A stretch of DNA of 64,000 nucleotides from Anaerococcus octavius (GTDB lineage Bacteria; Bacillota; Clostridia; Tissierellales; Peptoniphilaceae): positions 434,001 through 498,000 of the forward strand of contig NZ_UFTA01000002.1 of assembly GCF_900445265.1 (NCBI RefSeq), given 5' to 3'. Of the stretch, positions 8,950 to 17,750 are shown piece by piece. The notes beneath the pieces were generated by a model, which ran no database searches, was not told the DNA's origin, and saw only the letters and a list, made by a program, of their open reading frames with translations. Position numbers and translations under genes: made by a program. Position 1 is the stretch's first letter; each line of letters begins with the position of its first letter.

Positions 8950-9634
8950 CAAATTTATCGCCCAAGCAGGATATACTTCTCGAAGGAAAGCTGATGACTT
9001 GATTGCAGCTGAAAAAGTTAAAGTAAATGGGAAAATCCTAAAAGAGATGGGATATAATGTTAAGGATGATGATATTATAAGCATAGATGGGAAAATCCTT
9101 CAATTAGAAGAATATTTTTATTATAAGCTTAATAAGCCAGTTGGATATATTACAAGTAATTATGATCCTCATAATGAAAAAGATTTAAATAATTTAATAG
9201 ATATTGACGAGAGATTTTTTGCTGCAGGTAGGCTTGACAAAGATAGTCATGGACTTTTGATAATAACAAATGATGGAGATTTTACAAATGCTCTAATTCA
9301 TCCATCATCTGGGATTAGCAAAGAATATATAGTAAAAGTTGATAAATTGCTCAATCAAAATCAAATCGAAAAATTTAAAAGTGGTCTTGATATCGGCAAT
9401 GGTGAGCTGACATCAGATGCAGCTATTCGTTATATAAAAAATAACACATATATTGTTGCTATCCGCCAAGGATACAACCGCCAAATTAGAAGGATGTTTA
9501 ATGTGTTTGACTCAACTGTAATAGACCTAAAACGTACAAGAATTGGAGCAATTCATCTTAATGACTTAATAGCAGGTCAATACAAGAAATTTGATAAAAA
9601 AGAAATGGAATTTGTTTCTTTAATGAAGGAATAG
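8939..9634 (+). CDS. rluB: Ribosomal large-subunit pseudouridine synthase, RluB type
   Basis: This is a family enzyme that converts a uridine of 23S rRNA to pseudouridine. The protein has an N-terminal S4 RNA-binding domain (INKFIAQAGYTSRRKADDLI, about residues 3-22) and an RsuA/RluB catalytic core. The catalytic Asp lies in AAGRLDKDSHGLLIITNDGD (about residues 95-114), and RQGYNRQIRRMF is the family's later motif. At 231 residues it is the compact Firmicutes form. The start lies inside the end of scpB with GAGGA just before it. The scpA-scpB-rluB order is conserved in Firmicutes. Confidence 0.93.
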   Translation: MRINKFIAQAGYTSRRKADDLIAAEKVKVNGKILKEMGYNVKDDDIISIDGKILQLEEYFYYKLNKPVGYITSNYDPHNEKDLNNLIDIDERFFAAGRLDKDSHGLLIITNDGDFTNALIHPSSGISKEYIVKVDKLLNQNQIEKFKSGLDIGNGELTSDAAIRYIKNNTYIVAIRQGYNRQIRRMFNVFDSTVIDLKRTRIGAIHLNDLIAGQYKKFDKKEMEFVSLMKE

Positions 9635-9653
9635 TTATCTATTTCTTTTTTTA

Positions 9654-9662
9654 TGGTAAAAT
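9654..9662 (+). promoter_or_regulatory. Extended -10 promoter giving a nearly leaderless mRNA
   Basis: TGGTAAAAT ends only 11 bases before the ATG at 9674. Transcription would be expected to start at about 9668-9670, leaving a 5' leader of about five bases. No ribosome binding site precedes this ATG, which fits leaderless translation. Confidence 0.5.
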
Positions 9663-9673
9663 TTTTATAGTAT

Positions 9674-10888
9674 ATGAAAAAAATAGGAATCATTGGAGCA
9701 GGAGCAAGTGGGCTTTATGCTGCAATCAATTTAAAAAATGAAAATACAGATGTAACTATCCTAGAAAAAAATGCTAGTATTGGCAAAAAGATTTTAATGA
9801 CAGGCAATGGTAGATGCAATATTACAAACGCCGCATTTTATGATGATTTTTTAGAAAATATCGTAAGTAATCCCAAGTTTTTATATTCATCATTTAATAA
9901 TCATGATAATTATGCCAGTATGGATTTTTTTGAAAAAAATGGTCTTAGCTTGATAACAGAAAAAAATCTAAGAGTATTTCCAAAAACTCAAAAAAGTTCA
10001 GATGTGATTAAGTTTTTTGAAAATAAAATTATAGAAAGTAATATAAAACTTGTCACTAATGCAAAAGTAAAGGAAATTTATAAAAAAGATTGTTTTATTG
10101 TAAAATCTGATTTTAAAGAATATAAATTTGATACTTTAATAATTGCAACAGGCGGACTTTCGTATCCAAATACAGGTTCAACTGGTGATGGATATATATT
10201 TGCTAAAAATTTTGGTCATAAAATTACAAAAACTTATCCATCCCTTGTACCAATATTTTTTGAGAATAAAGATATGACCAATATAAAAGCTATATCTTTG
10301 GAAAATGTAAACATAAAAGTTACTAGTGATAAAGAAAGCTATACAGAAAACGGTTCGATTTTAATAACGAAAAATTTTATATCCGGACCTTGCGTATTAA
10401 AGATATCTTCATTTTTAGTAGGTAAAAATATAAATGAAATATCTCTAGACCTTGTAAGTGAAGACTATGATTATATAGATAATTTGCTTATAAAAATATT
10501 TGATAAAAATCCTAATAAAGATATATCAAATGTTTTAAGTGAAATACTGACAAATGCTTTAGTAGAAGTTATCTTGACTAGATCAGATATTAAAAAAGAT
10601 AAAAAAGCAAATCAAATTACTAAAGATGAAAGAAATAAACTTATAGAAAATATAAAAAATTTTAACTTAAAATTTGATAGATTCGCCGGCTTTAATTCAG
10701 CAGTAATTACCAAAGGAGGGATAGAAGTTAAAGAAATAAATCCTAAAACTATGGAATCTAAACTAGTAAAAGATTTGTATTTTATAGGTGAAGTTTTGGA
10801 TATAGATGCTCTGACAGGTGGATTTAACTTACAAATTGCATTTACAACAGCATTTGCTTGTGCAAGTGCTATAAAGGAGAATATATGA
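9674..10888 (+). CDS. BaiN/HI0933-family FAD-binding oxidoreductase
   Basis: This is a flavoprotein of the HI0933/BaiN/YhiN family, annotated in relatives as aminoacetone oxidase or a dehydrogenase of uncertain substrate. The N-terminal dinucleotide fold is IGIIGAGASGLYAAINL. GKKILMTGNGRCNITN (about residues 36-51) is diagnostic of the family, as are the later TGGLSYPNTGSTGDGY and the C-terminal GEVLDIDALTGGFNLQ. The length of 404 residues is normal. There is no Shine-Dalgarno sequence; an extended -10 box lies almost against the start, suggesting a leaderless message. It overlaps cmk by four bases (ATGA). Confidence 0.9.
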   Translation: MKKIGIIGAGASGLYAAINLKNENTDVTILEKNASIGKKILMTGNGRCNITNAAFYDDFLENIVSNPKFLYSSFNNHDNYASMDFFEKNGLSLITEKNLRVFPKTQKSSDVIKFFENKIIESNIKLVTNAKVKEIYKKDCFIVKSDFKEYKFDTLIIATGGLSYPNTGSTGDGYIFAKNFGHKITKTYPSLVPIFFENKDMTNIKAISLENVNIKVTSDKESYTENGSILITKNFISGPCVLKISSFLVGKNINEISLDLVSEDYDYIDNLLIKIFDKNPNKDISNVLSEILTNALVEVILTRSDIKKDKKANQITKDERNKLIENIKNFNLKFDRFAGFNSAVITKGGIEVKEINPKTMESKLVKDLYFIGEVLDIDALTGGFNLQIAFTTAFACASAIKENI

Positions 10889-11526
10889 CATATATAATTG
10901 CCATAGATGGACCAAGTGGTTCCGGCAAATCAACTATTTCAAATAAATTGGCAGAAATTTTAGATATAGAATACCTCAATACGGGTTCTATGTATAGGGT
11001 AGCTACTCTATATTTTTTGGAAAATTCATTAGATGAAAATTCTACAGACGAAAAAGTAAAAAAAGCCCTTGATAATATAAATATCAACTTTATAAATAAT
11101 GAAATTTATTTAAATGGCAAAAATGTAGAAAAAGAAATAAGGAATGATTTGATTACAAAAAATGTTTCATGGGTTTCTGCAAATGCTAGTGTTCGTAAAA
11201 GACTTGTTGATATGCAAAGAGAAATTGCCAATGAAAAATCTTTTGTCCTAGACGGTAGGGATATCGGCACAGTTGTATTTCCAAATGCAAAATACAAATT
11301 TTATCTAACAGCAAATGCTAGACAAAGAGCCATAAGAAGATTTGAACAAAATGAATCAAATCTAAGTGTAGATGAAATAGAAAAAGCAATAATAGCTCGT
11401 GATAACTACGATTCAAGTCGCAAGATTTCACCCTTAAAAAAAGCAGATGATGCTATAGAAATTGATAACTCTGATTTAAATATTAAACAGACTATCGATT
11501 TAATATTAGAAAATTTGGATAAATAA
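10885..11526 (+). CDS. cmk: Cytidylate kinase
   Basis: Cmk phosphorylates CMP and dCMP. The protein begins with the P-loop in IIAIDGPSGSGKSTISNKL (about residues 4-22). It continues with LNTGSMYRVATLYFLEN and the nucleotide-binding FVLDGRDIGTVVFP (about residues 120-133), and ends with the lid region RDNYDSSRKISPLKKADDA. The start is the ATG at 10885, set by AAAGGAGAA just upstream and by the ATGA overlap with the preceding flavoprotein gene. A cmk-plsC-ispH order is common in clostridia and repeats here. The length of 213 residues is typical. Confidence 0.96.
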   Translation: MTYIIAIDGPSGSGKSTISNKLAEILDIEYLNTGSMYRVATLYFLENSLDENSTDEKVKKALDNININFINNEIYLNGKNVEKEIRNDLITKNVSWVSANASVRKRLVDMQREIANEKSFVLDGRDIGTVVFPNAKYKFYLTANARQRAIRRFEQNESNLSVDEIEKAIIARDNYDSSRKISPLKKADDAIEIDNSDLNIKQTIDLILENLDK

Positions 11527-11528
11527 AG

Positions 11529-12107
11529 ATGCTTTATAGATTACTACAATTTATAGCAACCATACTGATCGGCCCAATATTTCGACTAAGAGTAATAGGT
11601 AGAGAAAACATACCTGATGATGATGGCTATATTTTGTGTGCCAATCACAAATCAAACTGGGATCCTGTTTTTTTAGCAATTATCTTTAGCTCGAAAATAA
11701 AATTTATGGGCAAAAAAGAACTTTTTGAAAATAAATTCTTGGCGGTTTTTTTAAGAAGTATTGGAGTATTTCCGATAGATCGTGAAGGTCGTGACCTAAA
11801 AAGTCTGAAAAATTCGATAAAATTATTAAAAGATGGCAAGGTTCTAGGAATATTTCCAGAAGGAACAAGAACTCATAATATAAATAGAAAAAATGTTAAA
11901 GATGGAGTTGCCTACATTGCTATAAAAGCAAAAAAGGATATACTGCCAGTAGAAATAGTTTCTACTTATAAACCCTTTAAAAAAACTTATATTTATATAA
12001 ATGAACCAATAGATGTTAATAAATATTTAAATATGAAATCCAAAGAAGCTATGGTGAAAATGTCTGATGAAATATTTAATGGTATTTACAAAAAACAGTT
12101 AGGATAA
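11529..12107 (+). CDS. plsC: 1-acyl-sn-glycerol-3-phosphate acyltransferase
   Basis: PlsC adds the second acyl chain in phosphatidic acid synthesis at the membrane. An N-terminal hydrophobic helix (LLQFIATILIGPIF) precedes the catalytic NHKSNWD motif (HX4D, about residues 38-44). Further motifs are GVFPIDREGRD and FPEGTRTHN (about residues 112-120) and a later hydrophobic segment with LPVEIVS. The length of 192 residues matches the short bacterial form. It starts two bases after cmk, with a modest ribosome binding site inside the end of cmk, and is followed closely by the ispH fusion gene. Confidence 0.93.
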   Translation: MLYRLLQFIATILIGPIFRLRVIGRENIPDDDGYILCANHKSNWDPVFLAIIFSSKIKFMGKKELFENKFLAVFLRSIGVFPIDREGRDLKSLKNSIKLLKDGKVLGIFPEGTRTHNINRKNVKDGVAYIAIKAKKDILPVEIVSTYKPFKKTYIYINEPIDVNKYLNMKSKEAMVKMSDEIFNGIYKKQLG

Positions 12108-12115
12108 ATAAGAAA

Positions 12116-14347
12116 ATGGAAATAATAATAGCAGAAAATTCTGGATTTTGCTTTGGTGTAAATAGGTCAGCTGACCTTGCCAATGAAGCTTTAAGAAGCG
12201 ATAAAGAAAAATATACAGTTGGTCCGCTAATTCATAATCCACAATTAGTAGAAAAACTTGAAAAACAAGGACTAAAAGTATTAACTAAAGAGGAAGCTTT
12301 AAAGGTAGAGGATTCTTTAATAGTTATTCGTGCTCATGGAGAAAGTGCTGAATTTAAAAAAGCACTCATGGACAATGGCAATGAAATCCTGGATGCAACA
12401 TGTCCAGTTCTAGCAAATGTATATAAAAAAATTATTCAAAAAGAGAATGATGGTTATCAGGTAATTATTGTTGGAGATTCTAATCATCCAGAGATAATTG
12501 CTATGGACTCTTATTTAAAAAATGGTATAATAATAAATGATGAGACTGAAGCAAAAAATATTAAAAGTGAAAAAGCTCTTTATGTAGTTAGTCAAACTAC
12601 AAATAGAGCTGATTTTTACTATGATATTGCAAATACGCTCAAAGAAAATAATGGTAGTGTTGTGATAGAAAACACAATTTGCAATGCAACAAAACTAAGA
12701 CAAGAATCAGCAGCAAGCTTGTCTAAAGAGGTTGATTGTATGATTGTAGTTGGTGGTTTTAATAGTTCTAATACTAACAAGCTATATCAAGTAGTGAGTT
12801 TGTATAACAAAAATGTTTTTAGGATTGAAACTGTTAAAGATCTACCTTTGCAAAAGCTCTCGGAATTTAAAAAAATTGGAATAATCGCAGGTGCATCCAC
12901 ACCTGATGAGATTATTGAGGAGGTAGTTAGTAAAATGGACGAATTTACAAAAGAAGATTTTATGAACAGTCTAGAGGATAGTATGAAGAAGATCTATCCA
13001 AAAGATATTGTGACAGGAACAGTAATCGATGTTAAAGATGATGAGGTTTTTGTTGACATACAATATCGTGCAGACGGTATCATAAAACTAGATGAAATGA
13101 CAGAAGAAGAAAAAGATAATCCTAAAGATCATTTTGAAGTAGGAAATGACATTGATGTTTACGTAATCAAACTTGATGATGGTGAAGGAAATGTCGCTTT
13201 ATCTACAAGAAGAGTTCAAGGAATGAAAGCTTGGAAAGAGCTTGCTGAAAAATTCGAAAATGACGAATTAGTAGAAGGTACAGTAACAGGCTTTAACAAA
13301 GGTGGACTTACAGTTGATGTAGATGGAGTAAGCGGTTTTGTACCAGCTAGCCAAATAGCAACATACTTTGTTAAAAACTTCAAAAAATTTGTTGGTGAAA
13401 CTTGGGAATTAAAAATAGTTTCTATTGACGAAAGAAAAAATAGATTGGTTTTATCTCGTAAAGATGTTCTTGAAGAAGAACTTGATGAAAGATGGGATGA
13501 ACTTGAAGAAGGCCAAGTACTAGAAGGTGAAGTTGCAAGACTTACAGACTTTGGTGCATTCGTAGAAGTAAACGGTCTTGATGGTCTATTACACGTATCA
13601 GACATTGCATGGACAAGAGTAGAAGTTCCATCTGATGTATTAAACGTTGGAGATATAATCGAAGTTAAAATATTAAAATTAAACAAAGAAAAAAATAGAA
13701 TTTCTCTAGGACGTAAACAACTTTTAGATAAACCATTTGATTCATTTGTAAAAGAACATGAAGTTGGTGATATTGTAAAAGGTAAAGTAGTAAACTTACT
13801 TGACTTTGGTGCATTCGTTGAAGTTGCAGATGGTGTTGAAGGATTAGTTCACGTATCAGAAATTTCTTGGGATCATGTTGAAAAACCATCTGATGAATTA
13901 AATCTTGGTGATGAAATAGAAGTTAAAATTATCTCATTAGACAAAGAAGAAGAAAAAATCGGTCTTTCAATCAAACAACTTGAAGAAGCTCCAGAAAGAC
14001 CAGAAAGAAAACCAAGACGTGAAAAAAGAGAAAATTCTAATAACAATAGACAAAGAAGAAGACCAGAAAGATCAGCTCAAGCTAACTTTAGCTCAGATGC
14101 CGACTTAAATAACAACCTTGGTAACTTATTAGAACAAGCTTTATTTGAACAAGGTGGTTCATCTGATTTTATTTCTGAAAATGATTCAGAAGTTGATGAT
14201 GTAATCGATGATTTTGATTCTGCTGAATCTACAGAAGAAAATCTTGATCAAGAAGTAGTTGACGAAGATATCGTAACTCTTGAAGATGAAGAAAATTTAG
14301 AAGAATCAGCTAATGATATCGATGATGTTGATGAAGACGAAGAATAA
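12116..14347 (+). CDS. ispH: IspH (HMBPP reductase) fused to four S1 RNA-binding domains
   Basis: Residues 1 to about 280 are 4-hydroxy-3-methylbut-2-enyl diphosphate reductase, the last MEP-pathway enzyme. The three iron-sulfur ligands are present: Cys12 (SGFCFGVNR), Cys96 (DATCPV) and Cys189 (TICNATK). Four S1 domains follow, starting near residues 300, 388, 472 and 557, the last two with DFGAFVEV. They resemble ribosomal protein S1 and probably bind mRNA or the ribosome. The tail, from about residue 630, is basic, then low-complexity and acidic. Such IspH-S1 fusions are known in clostridia. Codon use looks more optimised in the S1 part, consistent with a highly expressed ribosomal role. 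A terminator follows directly. Confidence 0.95.
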   Translation: MEIIIAENSGFCFGVNRSADLANEALRSDKEKYTVGPLIHNPQLVEKLEKQGLKVLTKEEALKVEDSLIVIRAHGESAEFKKALMDNGNEILDATCPVLANVYKKIIQKENDGYQVIIVGDSNHPEIIAMDSYLKNGIIINDETEAKNIKSEKALYVVSQTTNRADFYYDIANTLKENNGSVVIENTICNATKLRQESAASLSKEVDCMIVVGGFNSSNTNKLYQVVSLYNKNVFRIETVKDLPLQKLSEFKKIGIIAGASTPDEIIEEVVSKMDEFTKEDFMNSLEDSMKKIYPKDIVTGTVIDVKDDEVFVDIQYRADGIIKLDEMTEEEKDNPKDHFEVGNDIDVYVIKLDDGEGNVALSTRRVQGMKAWKELAEKFENDELVEGTVTGFNKGGLTVDVDGVSGFVPASQIATYFVKNFKKFVGETWELKIVSIDERKNRLVLSRKDVLEEELDERWDELEEGQVLEGEVARLTDFGAFVEVNGLDGLLHVSDIAWTRVEVPSDVLNVGDIIEVKILKLNKEKNRISLGRKQLLDKPFDSFVKEHEVGDIVKGKVVNLLDFGAFVEVADGVEGLVHVSEISWDHVEKPSDELNLGDEIEVKIISLDKEEEKIGLSIKQLEEAPERPERKPRREKRENSNNNRQRRRPERSAQANFSSDADLNNNLGNLLEQALFEQGGSSDFISENDSEVDDVIDDFDSAESTEENLDQEVVDEDIVTLEDEENLEESANDIDDVDEDEE

Positions 14348-14376
14348 ATAGAATATTAATCTATAACTAAAAATTT

Positions 14377-14406
14377 AAGAAGATGATTTCGGTCATCTTC
14401 TTTTTT
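14377..14406 (+). terminator. Terminator after ispH-S1
   Basis: AAGAAGATGA (14377-14386) pairs perfectly with TCATCTTCTT (14393-14402) around the loop TTTCGG, followed by a T run. It separates the long cmk/plsC/ispH unit from miaB. Confidence 0.9.
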
Positions 14407-14419
14407 AAGTGAGGATAAA

Positions 14420-15772
14420 ATGCAAACATTACAAGAAAAATATAAAGATTATTTTAAAGGTAAAACTTACAATATAACTACTTTTGGTTGCCAGATGAAC
14501 GAGCATGATTCTGAACGTATATCCTATATTTTAGAAGATCTAGGATATACTTATACAAGTCAAAGGGAAGAAGCAGACTTTATTATATTTAATACTTGTT
14601 TAGTACGTGAGAATGCAGAATTAAAATTATATGGTCAAGTATCATCATTGAAAAAATTGAAAAGAGAGCATCCGGAAAAAATTATCTGTGTATGTGGATG
14701 TATGATGCAAACAACAGAAGCTAGACAAGTAATTATAGATAAACATCCAGAAGTAGATATAGTTTTTGGTACAAAAAATATAAATTCCCTAGCAGATTTA
14801 ATATATAGGTACTTAGAAACAAATGAAAGAGTAGTAGATATTTCTACAGATAATTCAAAAGATGATTTTGAAAAATACAATTCTACTAATGATTTCCAAG
14901 CCTATGTAAATATTATGAGAGGTTGCGACAATTATTGTACATATTGTATAGTTCCAGAATCAAGAGGTAGGGAAGAATCTAGACGTCCTTATTCCATAAT
15001 AGAAGAAGTAGAATATTTAGTTTCTCAAGGCTTTAAAGAATTTACTTTGCTTGGTCAAAACGTAAACTCATATGGAAATAAAACCGACTATGACTTCACT
15101 TTCCCAGAACTTCTGGCAAGAGTTGCAAAAATTCCGGGAGTTGAAAGACTTAGATTTACATCAAGCCACCCAAAAGATTTATCAGATGAGCTTATAGAAG
15201 TAATGCGTGATAATGACAATATTTGCAATTATTTCCATTTGCCAATGCAATCTGGTTCCAATGATGTTCTTAAAAAAATGAACAGACATTATACTATAGA
15301 AAAATATCTGGAAAGAGCAAATAAATTAAAAGAAGAAATTCCGGGTATAGCTTTATCAACAGATATAATAGTAGGATTTCCTACAGAAACTGAAGAAGAT
15401 TTCCAAAAAACAATTGAAGCTTGCAAAAAAGTTGGCTTTGATTCAGCCTTTACCTTTAAGTATTCTCCAAGACCAAAAACGGTTGCAGCAACATATCCTA
15501 TAATAGATGACGAAATTGTTCAAGATAGGTTTCAAAGACTTTTAGATGAGCTATATCCAATGTTTAACGAAAAAAATGCCGAATATGTAGGAAAAACTGT
15601 AGAAGTACTTTTAGAATCAGAATCTAAAAATAATCCAGAAGTACTAACAGGCAGAACCGACACATTTAAATTAGTACACGTAAAGGCTCCAAAAGAGCTA
15701 ATAGGGGAAATTGTAAAAGTAAAAATTACAGATCATACATCATTTACTATATCAGGTGACTTGGTAAATTAA
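14420..15772 (+). CDS. miaB: tRNA-i6A37 methylthiotransferase MiaB
   Basis: MiaB is a radical-SAM enzyme that makes 2-methylthio-N6-isopentenyladenosine at tRNA position 37. The N-terminal UPF0004 domain carries TFGCQMNEHDSERI and two further cysteines (NTCLVREN and VCGCMMQ) for one iron-sulfur cluster. The radical-SAM triad is CDNYCTYC in MRGCDNYCTYCIVP (about residues 170-183). The C-terminal TRAM domain runs from about residue 385 (VEVLLESES). The length of 450 residues is normal. It has its own start region with GAGG upstream and lies between a terminator and the ATPase operon. Confidence 0.96.
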   Translation: MQTLQEKYKDYFKGKTYNITTFGCQMNEHDSERISYILEDLGYTYTSQREEADFIIFNTCLVRENAELKLYGQVSSLKKLKREHPEKIICVCGCMMQTTEARQVIIDKHPEVDIVFGTKNINSLADLIYRYLETNERVVDISTDNSKDDFEKYNSTNDFQAYVNIMRGCDNYCTYCIVPESRGREESRRPYSIIEEVEYLVSQGFKEFTLLGQNVNSYGNKTDYDFTFPELLARVAKIPGVERLRFTSSHPKDLSDELIEVMRDNDNICNYFHLPMQSGSNDVLKKMNRHYTIEKYLERANKLKEEIPGIALSTDIIVGFPTETEEDFQKTIEACKKVGFDSAFTFKYSPRPKTVAATYPIIDDEIVQDRFQRLLDELYPMFNEKNAEYVGKTVEVLLESESKNNPEVLTGRTDTFKLVHVKAPKELIGEIVKVKITDHTSFTISGDLVN

Positions 15773-15871
15773 TTATCAAATCAACTATGGATAATACAAA
15801 TTATTTAATATCCTTTAATAAAAATGTTATAAGTGATATTATTTTTTTGTTAAGGAGAAAAGAGGCGATAA

Positions 15872-16852
15872 ATGAGAGATGTATTAGTAAAAGCCAAAGC
15901 AAAAATGGGCAAAATCCCAAATAATAATTTATATATTGACTTGGCAAATGAAGGTAATATTGAAAAAAAAATTGATATTCTTTCAAAAGCTTATCCTGAT
16001 ATTGATAATAGGAAAGATAAAGTAGCCTTGGAAGCGGATAATTTTAAATGGATGCTTAGTGAACTAAAAAGCATTGATTATTTTTTGCAGGGATTAGAAA
16101 GTGAATTCTTTAACCTTTATTTCTCAAAATATGAAATACTATTTTTACAAGAAATTATAGAATCCCTTGTAAATCACAATTACAAAAGAAACATAGTTAG
16201 ATTTAGAGCAAATCCCTTATCAGATAATTTAATTTTAGAAGATAATATGGATTTGGAATCATTTATAAATGCAAATAAATCTAGCAAATATTACAGAACT
16301 TTACTCCCATATTTGAATGAAAATATGGAGGCGAGTTCTTTAATATTTTTATCATCGAATGCTTTAATAAAATTTTATTATCGTAGTTTGCTAAAACTTG
16401 CTAGAAAGTTTAATAATAAGGAACGTAAGCGTATAGAGAAATTTTTAGGTGAAGAAATAAACCTATTAAATTTTGAAATGCTTTATAGGCTAAAGTCCTA
16501 TTATGATTTAAATGATAGCGATATATTCAATTACCTAATTGAAGGTGGCAATAACTTTAATGGGGCAAGGTTAAAAGAATTATCACTTTTACCAAGAGAA
16601 GACTTTATAAAAACAATGAATGATAGCAAATATAGAAATATATTTGATGAGTATAGCCACACTCATAGGCAGATAAGAAAAAGAGAGTTGAAACTTTATT
16701 ATGGTGAAATAACCAAACAAGAGAGTGATATTCTTTATGTAGTTTCTGCTATGAATATTATGTTTATAAGTCGTGAAAATATCGAAGCACTTTTGGAAGT
16801 AGATGAGTCATTTACAGTTGATGAAGCGATGGAATATCTAATAGTGAGGTAA
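15872..16852 (+). CDS. V-type ATP synthase subunit C
   Basis: This is the V-ATPase central-stalk socket subunit (AC39/d family), which links the rotor axle to the proteolipid ring. It is 326 residues, about the usual length, almost all helical, with three repeated helical units. The start VLVKAKAKMGKI and the SKYEILFLQEIIESLVNH and LREDF-like segments fit the family, but no catalytic motif exists and identity comes mainly from length, fold pattern and operon position. It is the first gene of the ATPase operon, two bases before the next gene. Ribosome binding is by AAGGAG/GAGG at 15853-15865. Confidence 0.8.
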   Translation: MRDVLVKAKAKMGKIPNNNLYIDLANEGNIEKKIDILSKAYPDIDNRKDKVALEADNFKWMLSELKSIDYFLQGLESEFFNLYFSKYEILFLQEIIESLVNHNYKRNIVRFRANPLSDNLILEDNMDLESFINANKSSKYYRTLLPYLNENMEASSLIFLSSNALIKFYYRSLLKLARKFNNKERKRIEKFLGEEINLLNFEMLYRLKSYYDLNDSDIFNYLIEGGNNFNGARLKELSLLPREDFIKTMNDSKYRNIFDEYSHTHRQIRKRELKLYYGEITKQESDILYVVSAMNIMFISRENIEALLEVDESFTVDEAMEYLIVR

Positions 16853-16854
16853 TA

Positions 16855-17733
16855 ATGTCAGTAGAAAAAATGTACCTGGTTAATTTGATATCCGATAAGG
16901 AAAATCTGGATGAATTTTTGGAAGATGTCATTAAAATTGGTGATATAGAACCTCTTGATGCATTTAACCAAATAACAAACAGATCTTTTAACGTAACAGC
17001 TAGTGCTGAAAATGTTGGTATCACTGAGGATATCAATCAATTATCAGGTTTTAGTAGAGAAGATGATGGATATATCAAAAAATTACAAGAATTAAAAGAT
17101 TCTTTAGATTTAAAAGATAATCCACGAAGTGGTGAAATTGTTGACCACAATAGAGTTGATGAACTTTATGACAATTTAAAAGTTCTTTTAGACAAAAAAG
17201 CAGAATTAGAAGAAAAATCAAGAAAACTTGAAACTTATAAGAAAAATATAGATTTACTTAAAAAATATGACATAGATATAGAAAAAATACAAAACCTTAA
17301 ATATTTTGACTATAGATATGGGGTTGTTACAGAAGATGGGCGTTTTATATTAAAAAATAATTATGACAATATCCCTTCTTTAATAATCCACTTAGATGAA
17401 GATGTTGATCGAACAAGTTTAAACGCTCTTAGTGAAATATACGCTATAGACGAAGCAACCTTTAATTTAAATGAAAAAACAAATCAAGTACTTGAAAATG
17501 AAAAAGAAAATACAAGAAGAGTATCCTTAAGACTTGACCAAGACTACAGTGTAAAAAGTAAGGATGCATCAAATCAAATTTACGATGAAATTATGAATGA
17601 TGCAGACCAACGCTCAAATAACATAAATGCGGAGTATCAGTCAAGAGTTGATAATATGGATAAAATCTATAGCAAATATAAGGAACAAGTTGTTGATAAG
17701 GTAGTAGACTTTTTAGTTGATAGCGATAATTAG
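16855..17733 (+). CDS. V-ATPase subunit I first-lobe protein with a stalk-like C-terminal tail
   Basis: The first 205 or so residues match the beginning of V-ATPase subunit I: the start VEKMYLVNLISDKENLDEFLED, a coiled coil at about 105-140, then LKYFDYRYGVVTEDGRFIL and a beta-rich end. Residues about 206-292 are a charged helix ending YKEQVVDKVVDFLVDSDN. This resembles the peripheral-stalk subunit G/H, for which no separate gene is seen in the operon. I infer that this gene is the split first half of subunit I, possibly fused to a G/H-like stalk. It has no membrane segment. It lies two bases after subunit C and 17 before the membrane half of subunit I. Confidence 0.65.
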   Translation: MSVEKMYLVNLISDKENLDEFLEDVIKIGDIEPLDAFNQITNRSFNVTASAENVGITEDINQLSGFSREDDGYIKKLQELKDSLDLKDNPRSGEIVDHNRVDELYDNLKVLLDKKAELEEKSRKLETYKKNIDLLKKYDIDIEKIQNLKYFDYRYGVVTEDGRFILKNNYDNIPSLIIHLDEDVDRTSLNALSEIYAIDEATFNLNEKTNQVLENEKENTRRVSLRLDQDYSVKSKDASNQIYDEIMNDADQRSNNINAEYQSRVDNMDKIYSKYKEQVVDKVVDFLVDSDN

Positions 17734-17750
17734 GAAAAAGGAAGAAATTA

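Noticed and set aside
13216-13686. 156-codon open frame on the minus strand inside the S1 domains
   Set aside because: A shadow of the Ser/Glu-rich coding strand with low-complexity Ser-rich product and no start signals.
15789-15926. Short open frame (MDNTNYLISF...) before subunit C as a missing subunit G
   Set aside because: It overlaps the start of subunit C, lacks a ribosome site, and does not have the charged-helix composition of subunit G.
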